Shown here one piece after another: positions 20,502 to 32,098 of a stretch of 64,000 nt of DNA; the first letter of the stretch is position 1; each line of letters opens with the position of its first letter. The translations under genes and the position numbers were made by a program. This DNA is from Taxillus chinensis (lineage: Eukaryota > Streptophyta > Magnoliopsida > Santalales > Loranthaceae): contig CM042088.1 of assembly GCA_023512835.1 (NCBI GenBank), positions 496,001 to 560,000 of the forward strand, read 5' to 3'. The notes beneath the pieces were generated by a model that saw only the letters and a program-made list of their open reading frames with translations, searched no databases and was not told where the DNA came from.

Positions 20502-21272
20502 AGTATATTTGCTCCCGAGACTGTGGCAAAGGAGGACCTGAACGCCCACAAGTTCACCTTGGATATCAGGCCAGCCCTTAGGCAAAGGGTAGCGATACTG
20601 TGTTTGAGGACTTATGTTGAGGTTGTTGAGACAGCCCGTATAATTGAGAGGGAGCTTGATGATGGGAGGCATGCCCATCAGGGTCGACAATTACAGGGAG
20701 GGTCTGACCGTGATTCATGGTCCAAGAGGCCCAAGACCGAGGAGGGAGGTAGCAGTTCCTTCCGCAACAGTGGTCAACCCTTAGTGAACCTGGGGAGGTT
20801 CACCTTTGGCGGAAGTAGATAGGGCGGTTCAATAGGGGGTCTTCCCAACGGTTGTCATTGCTGTGGGGAGCAAGGCCACTTTAGGAGGGAGTGCCACAAG
20901 AAGGACTGGCGATGCAAGAGTTGTGGACGAGATGGTCATTTGAGCCGAGTTTGTAGGAGCAATAAGAAGGGAGTAGGAGGCATGGCATCCAGCATGAGGA
21001 GTGATGCCAGTTTTCGTGCACCAACAGAGAGACCAGCTCGTTAGTGGCAGGCTAGTCAGGTAGGATCTTGTCAGACCCGACCTCAGGGGAGGCCGAAGCG
21101 GCAACAGACTGAAGCTGGAGGCAGCCATGGCGGGAACTGTCCAGTAGGTGAGCCAACCAGTGCCACGTGTCAGGGGAGGGTGTTTGCGTTGAATGCGACA
21201 CCACAAGAGGAGGCTGAGCTACCACCTCCACCGGTGGAGGGTGGGGCAGGACCTTCGGTGGTTAGAGGTACC
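20502..21272 (+). pseudogene. gag: E0 gag, C-terminal part with zinc knuckles, and PR linker
   Basis: This part resumes the Gag core interrupted at 11349 (FAPETV-equivalent, then HKFTLDIRPALRQRVAIL and ERELDDGRHAHQGRQL). A TAG near 20819 precedes two intact-looking knuckles, CHCCGEQGHFRREC and CKSCGRDGHLSRVC (about 20859-20960). The linker [20 protein letters not shown] continues to GPSVVRGT, where E1 goes on to protease. It is cut by fragment Y. Confidence 0.85.
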
Positions 21273-21489
21273 TGTCACGCCCTCAATTCCGAAAGCCCGA
21301 GATTGAGCACGTGACTGCCCCATGCCTACACCTGAAAGGTCAAGGGATTGGTGACTAGCACCTAATAAAGACTACAAAGCGGGTTTTGTCTCATGCTTCC
21401 CTATACTGTCACACAACTGGGGTATGATAGTACTTCCTCAATGATATCCATTAAACAAAATACTTTAAAACAAGCAAACTATAAAATAA
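21273..21489 (-). mobile_element. Y: terminal fragment of an unidentified LTR element
   Basis: It starts TGTCACGCCCTCAATTCC, the complement of an LTR 3' end of the form GGGCGTGACA, so the parent element lies on the minus strand. The body does not match the E1/E2/E4 LTRs. Copia EX interrupts it after 217 bp. The remainder is outside the window. Whether this is a full element or a solo LTR cannot be told. Confidence 0.6.
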
Positions 21490-22325
21490 TGTTGGGAATA
21501 TAGGATTTCATGAAGCTGCCAAAATATAGTCTAAGTCCTGAGACTCGAAGAACCGAAGGTCGTAGGGTCGAAGAGTCGAGTTCGTAGAAGTGCAACCGTC
21601 ATAGGACGTATTGGCAAGAGACTCGTGGACTCGTAGCGTCCTGGAGACTCAAGGCGAAACAATGATGAACATTGCGACTCGTAGATCGAAAGTCGCAGGT
21701 CGAAGCCTTCGAACAGGTGTTAAGAAAACCGGACTCGTAGACTCGTAGATTGAAAGTCGTAGAGTCGAAGCCTTCAAACACTGTTAAGAAAACAAGACCT
21801 GTAGACTCGTAGGTTGAAGGTCAAAGAGTCGATGCTATAAAGACTGGCAAACAAATGAAATCGTAACTCAAGGGTCGTAGAGTCGTAGACTCGTAGACTC
21901 AAGGGATACGATCACTATAAAGAAATTGCCACACTTCCAGGACTCGGAGATCGATGGCTGAGAGTTGTAGCTGAAGGGTCGTAGCCATACAGAAACTCAG
22001 TTTATGAGCCTCTGTGAAAGACTAAGTAAGAAAAGCGAAGTTTAAGACTCGTAGAGTCGAAGATTTTCAAAACCACTTAGTCAAATATAGTAAACTGAGA
22101 GACCCGAAGGTCGTAGACCTGCAGAACTAGGGTCGTAGACTCGTAGCTATAATAACAGGTAGATTAAACGGACAACGAAGAAGTCACTCTAAGCGATTAT
22201 TCGAAGAGTTACAGACTCGTAGAGTCGTAGACTTTAGTTAACGGAGTGAAACAAAAGGCTAATCCATCTTGAACTCTAGCCTCGAAGACTCGAAGATATG
22301 AGTCGTAGACTCCATGAAACACTAT
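21490..22325 (+). repeat. EX 5' LTR, first part, with ACTCGTAGA repeats
   Basis: Starts TGTTGGGAATATAGG. From about 21535 to 22320 it is packed with degenerate copies of GACTCGTAGA and its near complement-like variant AGTCGAAG, spaced irregularly. No ORF is present. It ends with ACTAT (22321-22325), the left target duplication of E3, and continues at 46134. Confidence 0.8.
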
Positions 22326-23636
22326 TGTTGGTCCCGGAGAGCCTAAAGGTGGGGGGGTGAATAGGCTCTCTAAAAAATCTTTCTCTCTCTTAATGGCTTA
22401 GAAACTCACTCTGGTTAAACGGATAAAATCAGTGCGGAAGGTTAACCAGGTAGTGTAAGTATGTTGCTTTATTATCTGAAGATAATTACAACAAGGCAAA
22501 ACAGCGTTTTAGCCGATTACAACACAACACTCGTTATAGATACACACACTTGGCGAAAGTCTCTGTCTATTGGCTCTTTACAAGATATACGCTTATAAAT
22601 GTATAAGTACAAGTAAGCATGCGCGCATATCTAATTTACATTGCTTCAGGGATATATATAGACACCCTAGAAATCTATCTTGGAACCGCATTTTCCGAGC
22701 GGTGTAAAGCATTGAAGTTCTTCATCGGAAAATGTTGAAGCTTTAACTCTGCGGAGGATGTGGAGCTCGAAATATCGGAAGCATAAGTTGTAATGAATTC
22801 TTTGCTTGATTCCAAGTGCATTTGAGACCGCGTCCACATCTCCGCGTGATCCACGTGTAAGGTAATTTAGGTCTACAACGGGTTTGTCTTACATCGGGAC
22901 GAAGCGAGCTGATTGTAATTAATGTGGCTCGGAAATGATGAAGCAGCGTCTTCTTAGTCCGTCATAAGGTTCTTTACTCCATATCAGCGAAGCTCGGATC
23001 CTTACTCCATGTCAGTGGTTGCTTACTCCGTGTGAATGAAGTCCTGGAATCCTTGTTCCATGTCAGCGCTTCCTTACTTCGCATGAGTATTGGTTTGGAG
23101 AGCTTACTCCACATCAGCGCTTCCTTACTCCGCATGAGTAATGGTTCGGATTCCTTATTCCGCATTTGATGTCCTTACTCCGCAACAATTGTCCTTGCTC
23201 CGTTCAAATGAGACTTGGATTTCTCAGTCCGTGTCTTCCTTTTCTTTAGTTCAGTGGAGTGACAATTTCGATTCTCTCTTCACAACAGGTCTCTCTTATT
23301 CCGTGCGAGTGGTAGACTTCGAATCTCATTCCATATCAATTGACTTAGCCAAATTGAGAATTAGACACGGGTTCCTTAAGTCGTTTTTTCAAGTATTTAG
23401 TTCGCACGAAAAGTCCTTACTTCGGGTAAAGACTCGGTTATGTACCAAGTGAATGATGATACTCATCATGATCCGGATCAGGATTATGTATCCTGTCCTT
23501 AGCTTTGTTCTCACACGAGTAGGTCTGGATTTAGAGTTAACTCATCTGCACAGACTTAATGGTAAACATGAAACATCTCGAGTCAAATTACATAGGGTTT
23601 GTTCCGCATTATCCAAATTCTCGGTTTGATCCAACA
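22326..23636 (-). repeat. E3 3' LTR
   Basis: The LTR is 1311 bp. It contains two units of a 51-bp minisatellite (23063-23164) and many scattered CTTACTCCG motifs (22970-23200). The end next to 22326 carries the poly-G/poly-C tract before GGGACCAACA on the minus strand. It is 101 bp shorter than the 5' LTR, which is explained by two fewer 51-bp units. Confidence 0.92.
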
Positions 23637-23652
23637 ATCTCCCCCAATATGG
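23637..23652 (-). other. E3 polypurine tract
   Basis: The complement reads CCATATTGGGGGAGAT and abuts the 3' LTR, fixing the element orientation and proving that ORF3 lies inside the element. Confidence 0.85.
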
Positions 23653-23776
23653 ATATGCCAAACCCTTTGTAATCTGATCCGGTAAGGCAGCAAGAAATAA
23701 CACAGAGGTAAGGATTAAAGAGAACAGTTCCACTCAGATACAGCAGGAATACATTAAGCCTTAGTACAGATATAAA

Positions 23777-24462
23777 TTATGGTACATACGGCTTACTATA
23801 TTTGAAGATCATCCTTGTTGCATGCTCTCGTAGTGCCATTGTCTGCTTCTTGGAGAACTCGATGATATTTTTCCAGTCATCATCAAAGGAGATAACGGAT
23901 TTCAAGAAGTAGCAGACAAAGGCTCCACAGCTGTTTCCATCGGGTTGCTGGGGTACATTCTTCTTGTTCCGGATCGTCCCCATGAGTACTTCATCCTGAC
24001 CAAGAGGCGGTAGATTCAAGTCTTCATAGAGAGAACTCTGTCTGATTGCATCCGACAAGGTTCGAACGAGACTCCTCATCTGATTCTTTCTAATCGGGCG
24101 GTCAACAACTTGATGAGAATCCAGAAGCAAAATTTTCTTCTCTTTGATTAGGAAAACAGTCAGCATGAAATGTGGGGAGTCGACCCGGAAGGGAATGAAA
24201 CGATGGACAGAGAGGTCCATGGTCGGCTGTTCTTTGCTGTACCATTGATGTAGGATAGAATAACATCCACAGCAAGAAACTGGTTTTCAACCCAGCAAGG
24301 AAGAATATCAAAATCAAGGCCTTCCTCAAGTAAAAAGGGAAATAGCCTCAACTCCATTTTTACCGCCAGAGCATAGTTATCGATGTCATCAGTGGAAAAT
24401 TGTCCCTCCTCAGACAGTATGGTCTGGATATCTTGAGGTTCGAAGGGGGACAAGGCAGACAC
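23777..24462 (-). pseudogene. E3 ORF3 C-terminus: Ulp1/SENP-like C48 cysteine protease domain
   Basis: The C-terminal 147-residue frame (24220 to 23777) has the C48 signature in order: His in SPHFMLTVF (residue 17), Asp in ILLLDS (34), Gln in VPQQPDGN (92) and Cys in NSCGAFVCYF (98), with six residues between Gln92 position and Cys98 as in Ulp1 enzymes. Known family members remove SUMO or related modifiers. The preceding frame (24462 to about 24240) carries WVENQFLAVDVILSYIN, an upstream part of the fold. One frameshift near 24230 separates the two and the ORF ends at TAA or TAG just after YVP, about 125 bp before the PPT. The substrate is unknown and the function is inferred. Confidence 0.8.
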
Positions 24463-24465
24463 ACA

Positions 24466-25133
24466 TCAGTGCTCGGCAGTGGAGGAGGCATAGGCCTTGG
24501 CCGCAGCAAGAATGCTCCCATCAGCATCATCCGGACGCAATTCCGCGTATGATGGGAGGAAGGTGATGGCACCAGATGGAACAACAGGAGTGGGAGAGCT
24601 AGTCTGGCCAGTGGAGAAACGACTGCGTTTAGGCACGGGAAGGCCCGGAGGAAGAGCAGGTGCAAACCGTTTGTGAGAGGCAACGCCAGCAGTGGAAGGA
24701 GGGGAAGGATCAGATGATTTCTCCCCCGGTTTGGTAGATCGACGAGAGTGGGAGGGACTGGCCACGACTTGCGTTAAGTCTGCAATAGAGGTAGACAAGT
24801 CCGAGAAAGACGTGGCAAGCCGCTCAAGCTTTTGATCCATAGAGAGAGAGGTAGAGGAGAAGGCAGAAAGAAGCTCGGCATCCAAGGCCCGGACATGGTC
24901 GGAAAGAGCCTGGGTCTGAAGATGACTGTCCTCAGCAAGGCGATTGAGTTGGGCTAAGAAAGCAGCCTCAGATAAAATCGTGGCAAAAGAGGCACGCCCC
25001 AGACCAAAGGCGGGAGCTTTCGAGGACTCGCTGGCATTAAGAGGGGCAAGTGTGGGCAGGGCAGAGTTGGCGGCAGCAGGAGAGGACGGTGGTTGTACAG
25101 CAGCAGCAGTAGGAGGGGCGGCAGATCCACTTT
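24466..25133 (-). pseudogene. E3 ORF3 middle: Ala/Pro/Ser-rich linker with coiled coil
   Basis: An open frame of about 220 codons within the element, low complexity (Ala, Pro, Ser). It has a predicted-looking helical stretch (FLAQLNRLAEDSHLQTQALS to SIADLTQVV) and a basic PKRSRF patch that could be nuclear-localising. It ends at a TGA (24466-24468) directly followed in frame by the protease-side sequence, so the stop is probably a mutation. The upstream end is the E4 insertion, with the same linker composition on the far side of E4 (34323 onward). Confidence 0.72.
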
Positions 25134-26984
25134 TGTCATGCCCTGCATTTCTGACTCGGGAAACCGGTACGTGACTCCCCATTCACCCACACGGAGGGCA
25201 ACGGGGTTGGATTACTAGATGCCACACGAGCAAAACTAACAATTATAATAAATCAAACAAGCCACATCTTTATTTAATTCCAAACCTCAAAGGTTCACAA
25301 ACCAACCATGTTCCGTACTACAATTCAGTCTCTTAGTACATTTCCCCCATGGGGTTACATAAGTCATAAAATTACATCACAGAAGAGCAATAAAATGAAG
25401 ATGGTCTTCCACCTTGGTGTATCCACCTAACGCCTGTAAGTCCCTGGAAAACAAGCAAACACAGTAGGAGGGGTGAGCAACCACAGCTCAGTAGGGATCA
25501 AGTCTCCCCAACCCTTCCCATGCTCCTAGCGGCTACATGCATGTGCACAGGTGTAGTGATGTGGCAGTAGTAAGAAAATAAAGCATTTCACATAACGGGC
25601 GTAACCTCAGCCCCAACCACACCTGGCTAACAAACCACAACTCAAATAAGTAATTTAACCGCCTCTTCAGGCCACTGATTTAACCGCCTCTCAGGCAAAG
25701 TAGTTTAACCGCCTCTTCAGGCCACTGGTTTAACCGCCTCTCAGGCAAAGTAATTTAACCGCCTCTTCAGGCCAGATACCATAGTCATGCACATAACACA
25801 CACTACGGTCACTCAAGCATAAAACCAAAAACTTGGTGTGCACCCGTTCACAAGTGCACAAACCTAGCCATTCAGGCAATAGAACAAACACCCAGCATGC
25901 ATACATACACCAAATCACAAGTCCAACCACACAGACATATTACCAAACATGTAATGGGCATATACACACAGCTATATTCACACAGGCATTTCATCGAACA
26001 TATAGCATGCCACAACAGAATCACACCGAAATGCCACTGAAGGCCAACATCCATATAGGAGATCACACCTATATGGATTACATATATATATAAACAGATA
26101 GAATCCATAATTTGCCCCAGAACCCTAGGACAGAGGAGGATTTAGGAAAAACAGAACCCCTACCTCAAGTAAGACGCAACAACACAGCAATAGTCTGTTC
26201 CCACGCCGAACGCCGTCCACCCACAAGGCTCCGACCACCCACGCAAGACGCCCGGCAGCAACCAGGAGCTCCCCTTCCCTCTCTCTCTCTCTCTCTGCGA
26301 CGGCTGGTGGAGCAACAAACCCTAAACCTAAAACAGAGAGGCTTCTCCTCCTTATATAGACAACACAACATCAAAACGACGTAGTTTTGATTAAGTGAAT
26401 CCCAGCATCAAAATGACGTAGTTTTGATTACACAAGTTACAACCTTTCCGCATCCATACACACCAAAATACTCACTATACCAACCTGGTCCTTTGGGAAA
26501 AGATGATTAGAATAACAAAACTAAGGTAACCATGCAAAAATATGCCTGCATGCCAATTTGAACGCCAATTCCCCAATTGGCGTGCAGCTCCAAATGCACT
26601 CAAACTTCACCCCAAGCCTCCTTGCATCTTGTAGAGGTCTGAGAAGCAAAAATATGCTTGCACGTGAAATGGGTGAATTCACGTGTAGCTCCAAATGCTC
26701 TGAAATTTCTGTGGTAGGTAAAGGACCTCATTCTAAGAAACTTTTATTCTTGCACGCCAATTGTTTGAGGCCATTTACCCTATCTAAAGTGAGCTCCAAG
26801 ATCAGCCAAAACAGCTTAAAATCGCCTGTATATGCATAGCATTTTCCTAGGGCATAAATACACGTTATCATTTGTCATATGCACCTCCCAAAAGTCCCCT
26901 CTTGGGCTCCCTAAAACCCAACAATTTCCACTCACAAGGCATCTATGATTAACTCCGTACATCCCACAAACACGGGTCATTACA
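25134..26984 (-). repeat. E4 3' LTR
   Basis: The LTR is 1851 bp. It has the GGCGGTTAAA array inverted (about 25655-25775), a TATA-type (TA)n, a short CT run (about 26279-26297), a TATA box (26350-26359), palindromes at 26370-26391 (perfect) and 26407-26428 (one change), and a U3 block related to E7 (about 26560-26870). Confidence 0.92.
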
Positions 26985-27291
26985 TCCTCTCCCCCTTAAG
27001 ACTTTTCGTCCTCGAAAAGAAACAACATACGAGGAAAACAAACACAAGCTACCCAAATGGGTCATACATCGCGCACCACACATAACAGCACATAACAAGG
27101 TACCACCGTAATCCATAACCACATGCATCACAATAATGCATATAACACATATCCGCATGTCACAAATATACATCTCAAAACACATCACAAATATGAGCAC
27201 ATGTCTAAAAGACAATACAAACACCAAAATCATACACAACTAATACAAGAAAACACATCACTATCCCTTGGCCAACAGCCACCTCCCACTC
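26985..27291 (-). other. E4 polypurine tract and 3' non-coding region
   Basis: The PPT is 26985-26997 (complement AAGGGGGAGAGGA) with the CTTTTCGTCCTCGAAAAG hairpin just upstream in element sense (27003-27020). A second, decayed PPT/hairpin module sits at about 27284-27318 and overlaps the pol stop. Confidence 0.85.
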
Positions 27292-28374
27292 TTAAGATTG
27301 TTCGTCCTCAAACAACGCTGGATGCTGCTCCCACATCAAGGACTCACGCTCCCAAGTCTCCTCCTCAATGCCACGGTGCTGCCACAGCACGCGAACCAAA
27401 GGAATAGCACGACCACGCAAAAGCTTCTCTCGCCGATCTAAGATACGGATAGGGGCCTCAAAAACGGACATGTCATCCTCAATGTCCAATGTCCCCCAAT
27501 CAATCACATGAGTGGGGTCAGGGTGATACTTCCGCAACTGGGACACGTGAAACACGTTGTGCACTCGACTTAGCCGCGGTGGTAATGCTAACCGGTAGGC
27601 CACGGGCCCCACACGATCCAGAGTCTCAAAAGGACCAATAAACCGGGGAGATAGCTTGGAACTTCGCCCAAACCGTCGATGTCCATGACGTGGAGAGACA
27701 TGAAGGAACACATGATCACCAACAGAAAACTCCAAAGGTCGCCGCCGCTGATCCGCATAAGATTTCTGCCGACTCTGAGCTAATAACAACCGCTGACGAA
27801 TCAACTTAACCTTCTCAGTAGCCTCTTGAACCTTCTGTGGTCCCAAGAGAGCGGCTTCGCCGACCTCAGTCCAACACAACGGTGATCGGTAGGGTCTGCC
27901 ATACGACGCCTCAAAAGGAGCCATCCCAATGGACGCCTGAAAATTATTGTAGGCAAACTCAACCAAAGGAAGGTGAGTTGCCCACGAACCCCAAAATCTA
28001 ACACACAGGCCCGTAACATGTCCTCCAACTTCGATTCGTCCTCTCGTCCGACCGTCGGTCTCGGGGTGAAAGGCTGTACTCAAGTGAAGCTTGGTCCCCA
28101 TAGCCTCCTGCAAACCTGCCCAAAAACGGGAAGTGAACCTCGAATCCCGGTCAGAGAAAACCGATGATGGTACTCCATGCAGTCGCACAATCTCGTTCAT
28201 GTATAGCTGACTCAAGGTCCCAATAGAGTCCCGCTCGCGAACAGCCAGGAAATGGGCCGACTTTGTGAGTCGATCCACAATCACCCAAATCATATCCTTC
28301 CTCCCAGTGGTGGGTGGAAGACCAGTCACAAAGTCCATCGCGATGTGGTCCCACTTCCACTCCGCTATGGGCAA
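27292..28374 (-). pseudogene. pol: E4 pol: integrase core, C-terminal domain and chromodomain
   Basis: The open frame is 360 codons. AMDFVTGLPP (first catalytic Asp, residue 14) and SDRDSRFTS (second) are present. The region expected to hold the catalytic Glu ([10 protein letters not shown] type) is read in a shifted frame as RTRGRIEVGG, flanked by two compensating indels, so the DDE triad is incomplete. The GPY/F-like FIGPFETLDRVGPVAYRL and the chromodomain (PIRILDRREKLLRGRAIPLV then LWQHRGIEEETWERES) are intact and end EDEQS. This is the best Tekay-type chromodomain in the window. Confidence 0.9.
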
Positions 28375-28465
28375 GGGTCAGTAACATGCCCGCCGGCCGC
28401 CGATGCTCGGCCTTCACCTGGCCGACACGTGAGGCACCGCGAAACAAAAGCAGCCACATCGCGTT

Positions 28466-29371
28466 TCATCCCAGGCCACCAAAAATGTCCTCGAAGCGCA
28501 TGGTACATCTTCGTACCCCCTTGGATGCACAAACTCTAGACTGGTGAAACTCCCTCATCACCTCATCCCTGAGGGAAGAAGCCACTACCAACCGCCCCTG
28601 AAAAGACAACTCATGCTCAGGACCCTCTGTCCAGTCCTCAGATAGCTCCCCAACCTCAATATGGGCACGGAGAACCTCATACTCAATGTCACCCAACTGT
28701 TCCTCCCGGACGCGCTGGTACAACTCAGGCACAACTACCAAAGGACTCAGGACTGTCCCACTATCACGAACAACAGGCTGCAGCTGTAACATCGCCAACT
28801 GCTCCATCAGCTTCCACTCTCGCACGGCCACCTCAGCTTTCCCTTTTCTGCTCAACGCATCAGCCACAATATTACCCTTGCCCGGGGTATAGGCAAGAGT
28901 AAAGTCAAAGGTCTGCAAATACTCCACCCATCTCCTCTGCCTCAAATTTAAGTCCTTCTGGGTAAAGATGTACTGAAGGCTCTTGTGATCTGAGAACACC
29001 ACAAACTTCTCCCCCAAGAGGTAATGCTGCCAACTCTTCAGGGCGAAGATGACAGTCGCTAACTCAAGGTCATGTGTAGGATAATTCTGCTCATGAGGCT
29101 TCACCTGCCTTGACCCATAAGCCACCACACTGTGCTCCTGCATAAGCACACACCCCAAACCAACCCTGGACGCATCACAGTACACCTCATATGGAATATC
29201 CTCCCGAGGTAACCTCAACACCGGTGCAGTGGTCAAACGGGTTTTGAGAGTCTCAAACGCCTGCTGGCACTTGTCCGTCCACTCAAATTTCACTCCTTTC
29301 CTAGTCAACGCCGTCATAGGAGCCGCCAAATGGGAGAACCCCTCGACAAAACGACGATAGTACCCCGCCAA
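28466..29371 (-). pseudogene. pol: E4 pol: RT thumb, RNase H and integrase N-terminal linker
   Basis: A 301-codon frame with [23 protein letters not shown], then RNase H motifs: [14 protein letters not shown] (catalytic Asp), [14 protein letters not shown] (Glu), [11 protein letters not shown] (Asp) and ADALSRK. It breaks near 28460-28500 at GHFWW, before the HHCC cysteines. It is separated from the RT frame by a stop at about 29390. Confidence 0.9.
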
Positions 29372-29389
29372 GCCAAGAAAACTACGGAT

Positions 29390-30204
29390 CTAAAAAACGT
29401 TGGTTGGCCTCGCCCACGATGCCACAGCCTCAATCTTGGCTGGGTCCACCCTAACTCCCTCAGCTGACACCACATGGCCAAGAAAGTGAACCTCCTGCAG
29501 CCAAAACTCACACTTGCTAAACTTAGCAAACAGCTGTTGGTCCCTCAAGGTTTGCAACACTGTTGCCAAATGCTCCACATGCTCCCTCTCGGTCTTGGAA
29601 TACACCAAGATATCATCAATGAACACCACCACAAATGAATCCAAGTATGGAGCAAAGACCTGGTTCATCAAATGCATGAACACCGCTGGCGCATTAGTGA
29701 GCCCGAAAGGCATCACTACCCACTCATAATGCCCATACCTGCACCGAAAAGCCGTCTTAAGGATGTCCTCCTCCATAACCCTGAGCTGGTGATACCCCGA
29801 CCGTAAATCTATCTTAGAAAACCACTGGGCCCCACTCAATTGGTCAAACAGGTCATCTATCCGAGGCAACGGATACTTGTTCTTCACGATCACCGAATTC
29901 GACTTCCTGTAGTCGATGCGAGAGACGAAGCGTGCCATCGCCCTTCTTAGCAAAGAGCACCGGAGCACCCCAAGGTGAGGTACTTGGTCCGATATACCCC
30001 TGGTCCCCCAACTCCTCGATTTGCCTCTGCAGCCTCTCTCGGCTCGGCTGGCCCCATACGATATGCTACTTGGGAAATCGGACCCGTCCCCGGCACCAAC
30101 TCAATGGTGAACTCCACACTCCTCTTAGGTGGCAGACTCCTCAACTCTTTAGGAAAAACATCCCGAAATTGGTCCACAACAACGGGCCACACCCTCTTTT
30201 CCAC
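29390..30204 (-). pseudogene. pol: E4 pol: reverse transcriptase
   Basis: The main frame (29968 to 29390) contains [53 protein letters not shown] (Asp pair intact), [11 protein letters not shown] and [11 protein letters not shown]. The N-terminal RT part ([20 protein letters not shown]) is in the adjacent frame 30204 to 29947, joined by a frameshift near 29950. Confidence 0.92.
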
Positions 30205-30985
30205 CTTCCCCTCCTCGAAAGGTCAGGGCTGCCAACCTATGGGTAATGGCACCCCACCGGTCCAACACCGGCCCGGCTCGACTCGCCTCACGATCCCACT
30301 CCCCTTGCAGGGTACAAGAGATTCCTGCGGGTGACACGAAGGATACACGCCGCCGGTAACAGTCTATCTTGGCTTGGAAAGCCATAAGCCAATCCATACC
30401 CAAGATCAGGTCAAAAGTACGCAAAGGCATCACATGCAAGTCGAAACTCAGTTCCACATCACCCATGGTTAACACACAATCGCGGCAAACGTGTCGCACC
30501 TCAATCATACCTCCCACCGGAGACTCTACAACTAAGGGCCTCTCCGCCTCAACACACGTTAACCCCAAGCCCTCAACTATGAGCTCAGCAATAAAAGAAC
30601 GCGATGCACCCGTATCGAAAAGAACAGAAGCAAGCATGCGGGAGATCAAAAGAGTACCTCAAACCACCGATGGTCCTGCTCCCTCCTCTGCCGGTGAAGG
30701 TGGTAGCTCAGCCTCCTCCTGGGGTGTCGCATTCAGTGCAAACACCCTCCCTTGGCCAGTGCCACTGGTTGGCTCACTCACTGGGCGGCTCCCGCCCAGA
30801 CTGCCTCTAGCATCAGCCTGCTGTCGCTCTGGCCTCCCCTGAGGTCGGGTCTGGTAGGATCCTGCCTGGCTGGCCTGCCACTGACGAGCTGGTCTCCCAG
30901 CTGGTGCATGGAAGCTAGCATCACTCCTCACGCTAGATGCCACGCCCCCCGCTCCCCTGTTGCCACTCCTGCAAACCCGGCGCAA
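30205..30985 (-). pseudogene. pol: E4 pol: aspartic protease
   Basis: [19 protein letters not shown] with intact catalytic Asp-Thr-Gly and [12 protein letters not shown] lie in the frame 30649-30149. The Gag-PR linker ([18 protein letters not shown]) lies in frame 30985-30659, broken at a stop codon just before MLASVL-type sequence. Confidence 0.9.
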
Positions 30986-30994
30986 ATGGCCCTC

Positions 30995-32098
30995 TCATCC
31001 ACAGTTGTTGCATCGCCAGTCCTTCTTGGGGCACTCCCCCTTGAAGTGACCCTGCTCTCTACAGCAGTGACAGCTGCTAGGTAGACTCCCAGATGGACCA
31101 CCCTGTCTTCCCCCACCAAAGGTGAACCTCCCGGGGTTCACAGATGTCTGACCCCGACTGCGAAAAGAACTGCTATCCCACTCCTCCGTCTTGAGCCTCT
31201 TGGACCCTGCATCTTGATCAGGCCCACTCTGCAACTGGCGACCCTGATGGGCCTGCCTCCCATCATCCAGCTCTCTCTCGGCTATACGGGCCGTCTCCAC
31301 AACCTCCGCATAGGTCCTCAAGCGTAGAATTGCCACCCTCTGCCTAAGGGCTGGCCTAAGGCCCAAAGTGAACTTGTGGGCCTTCAGGTCCTCCCTTGCC
31401 ACAGTCTCAGGAGCAAACCTACTCAAGCTCAGGAACTCCCGTTCATACTCAGGTACCGTCCTGGATCCCTGCTTCAAGCTGCCGAATTCTTCCCTCTTCT
31501 GCCATCTCACTGATTCTGGGAAGAACTCATCATGGAAGAGTTGCAAGAACTCCTCCCAAAGCATGAGTTGCACCGCACGGCTCCCCGCGACACTCGTCCA
31601 CCACTCCAAAGCATCCCCCTCCAGCTGCCGAATGGCCAGTCGCACCTTATCCTCTTCCCGGGGCAGGAGAAAGGAGAACACATGCTGGATCTGCCTCAAC
31701 CACTGCTCAGCTACCACGGGATCTCCTTCCCCCTTAAATCGCGGAGGTTGTTCCTTTCGGAACCGTGTCACCACGTCGTCCTCTGCCCGAGTCGGTACAC
31801 CACCCAGTGAACTCTCACGCTCACGAGGCAGCTCGCCTACTGGTGGTGGCGGTGGCACCACCTGCTGTGCTGCCATCTCACGGCACACCTCCTCCCGAAC
31901 CTCCTGCCGGAGTCCCTCCCGTAGCTCTCGTACCTCCAGCCGGATGCCTTCCCGTAGCTGTGCCAGCAACAATGCATGCCCTCCAACGGACTGTCCCGCA
32001 CCCGGGCCCTCATGGGCAGATGACTCATCAGCCACTGCCCCGGACGCACGTGTCGCTCTCGTCGGCGGCATTCTTACTACACGAAGTAAGAAGCACAA
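30995..32098 (-). pseudogene. gag: E4 gag, open to a stop in the second zinc knuckle
   Basis: The open frame is 367 codons. The family start is MPPTRATRASG, ten codons into it (about 32071 on the plus-strand scale). It carries a five-proline run, the Gag core (EEFLQLFHDEFFPESVR, PEYEREFLSLSRFAPE) and the first knuckle CHCCREQGHFKGEC. It ends at TGA (30997-30995) after CNNCG. The next frame continues directly with the remaining knuckle (MRRVCRSG). E2 has the same stop. Confidence 0.92.

Noticed and set aside
21535..22320. Regular-looking GACTCGTAG repeats as a CRISPR array
   Set aside because: The motif is short and degenerate, spacing is irregular, there are no unique spacers of constant length, and it lies in an LTR of a plant retrotransposon.
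23777..24462. Ulp1-like ORF as a host gene with E3 inserted next to it
   Set aside because: It lies between the E3 pol and the E3 PPT/3' LTR on the same strand, and the E3 target duplication encloses it.
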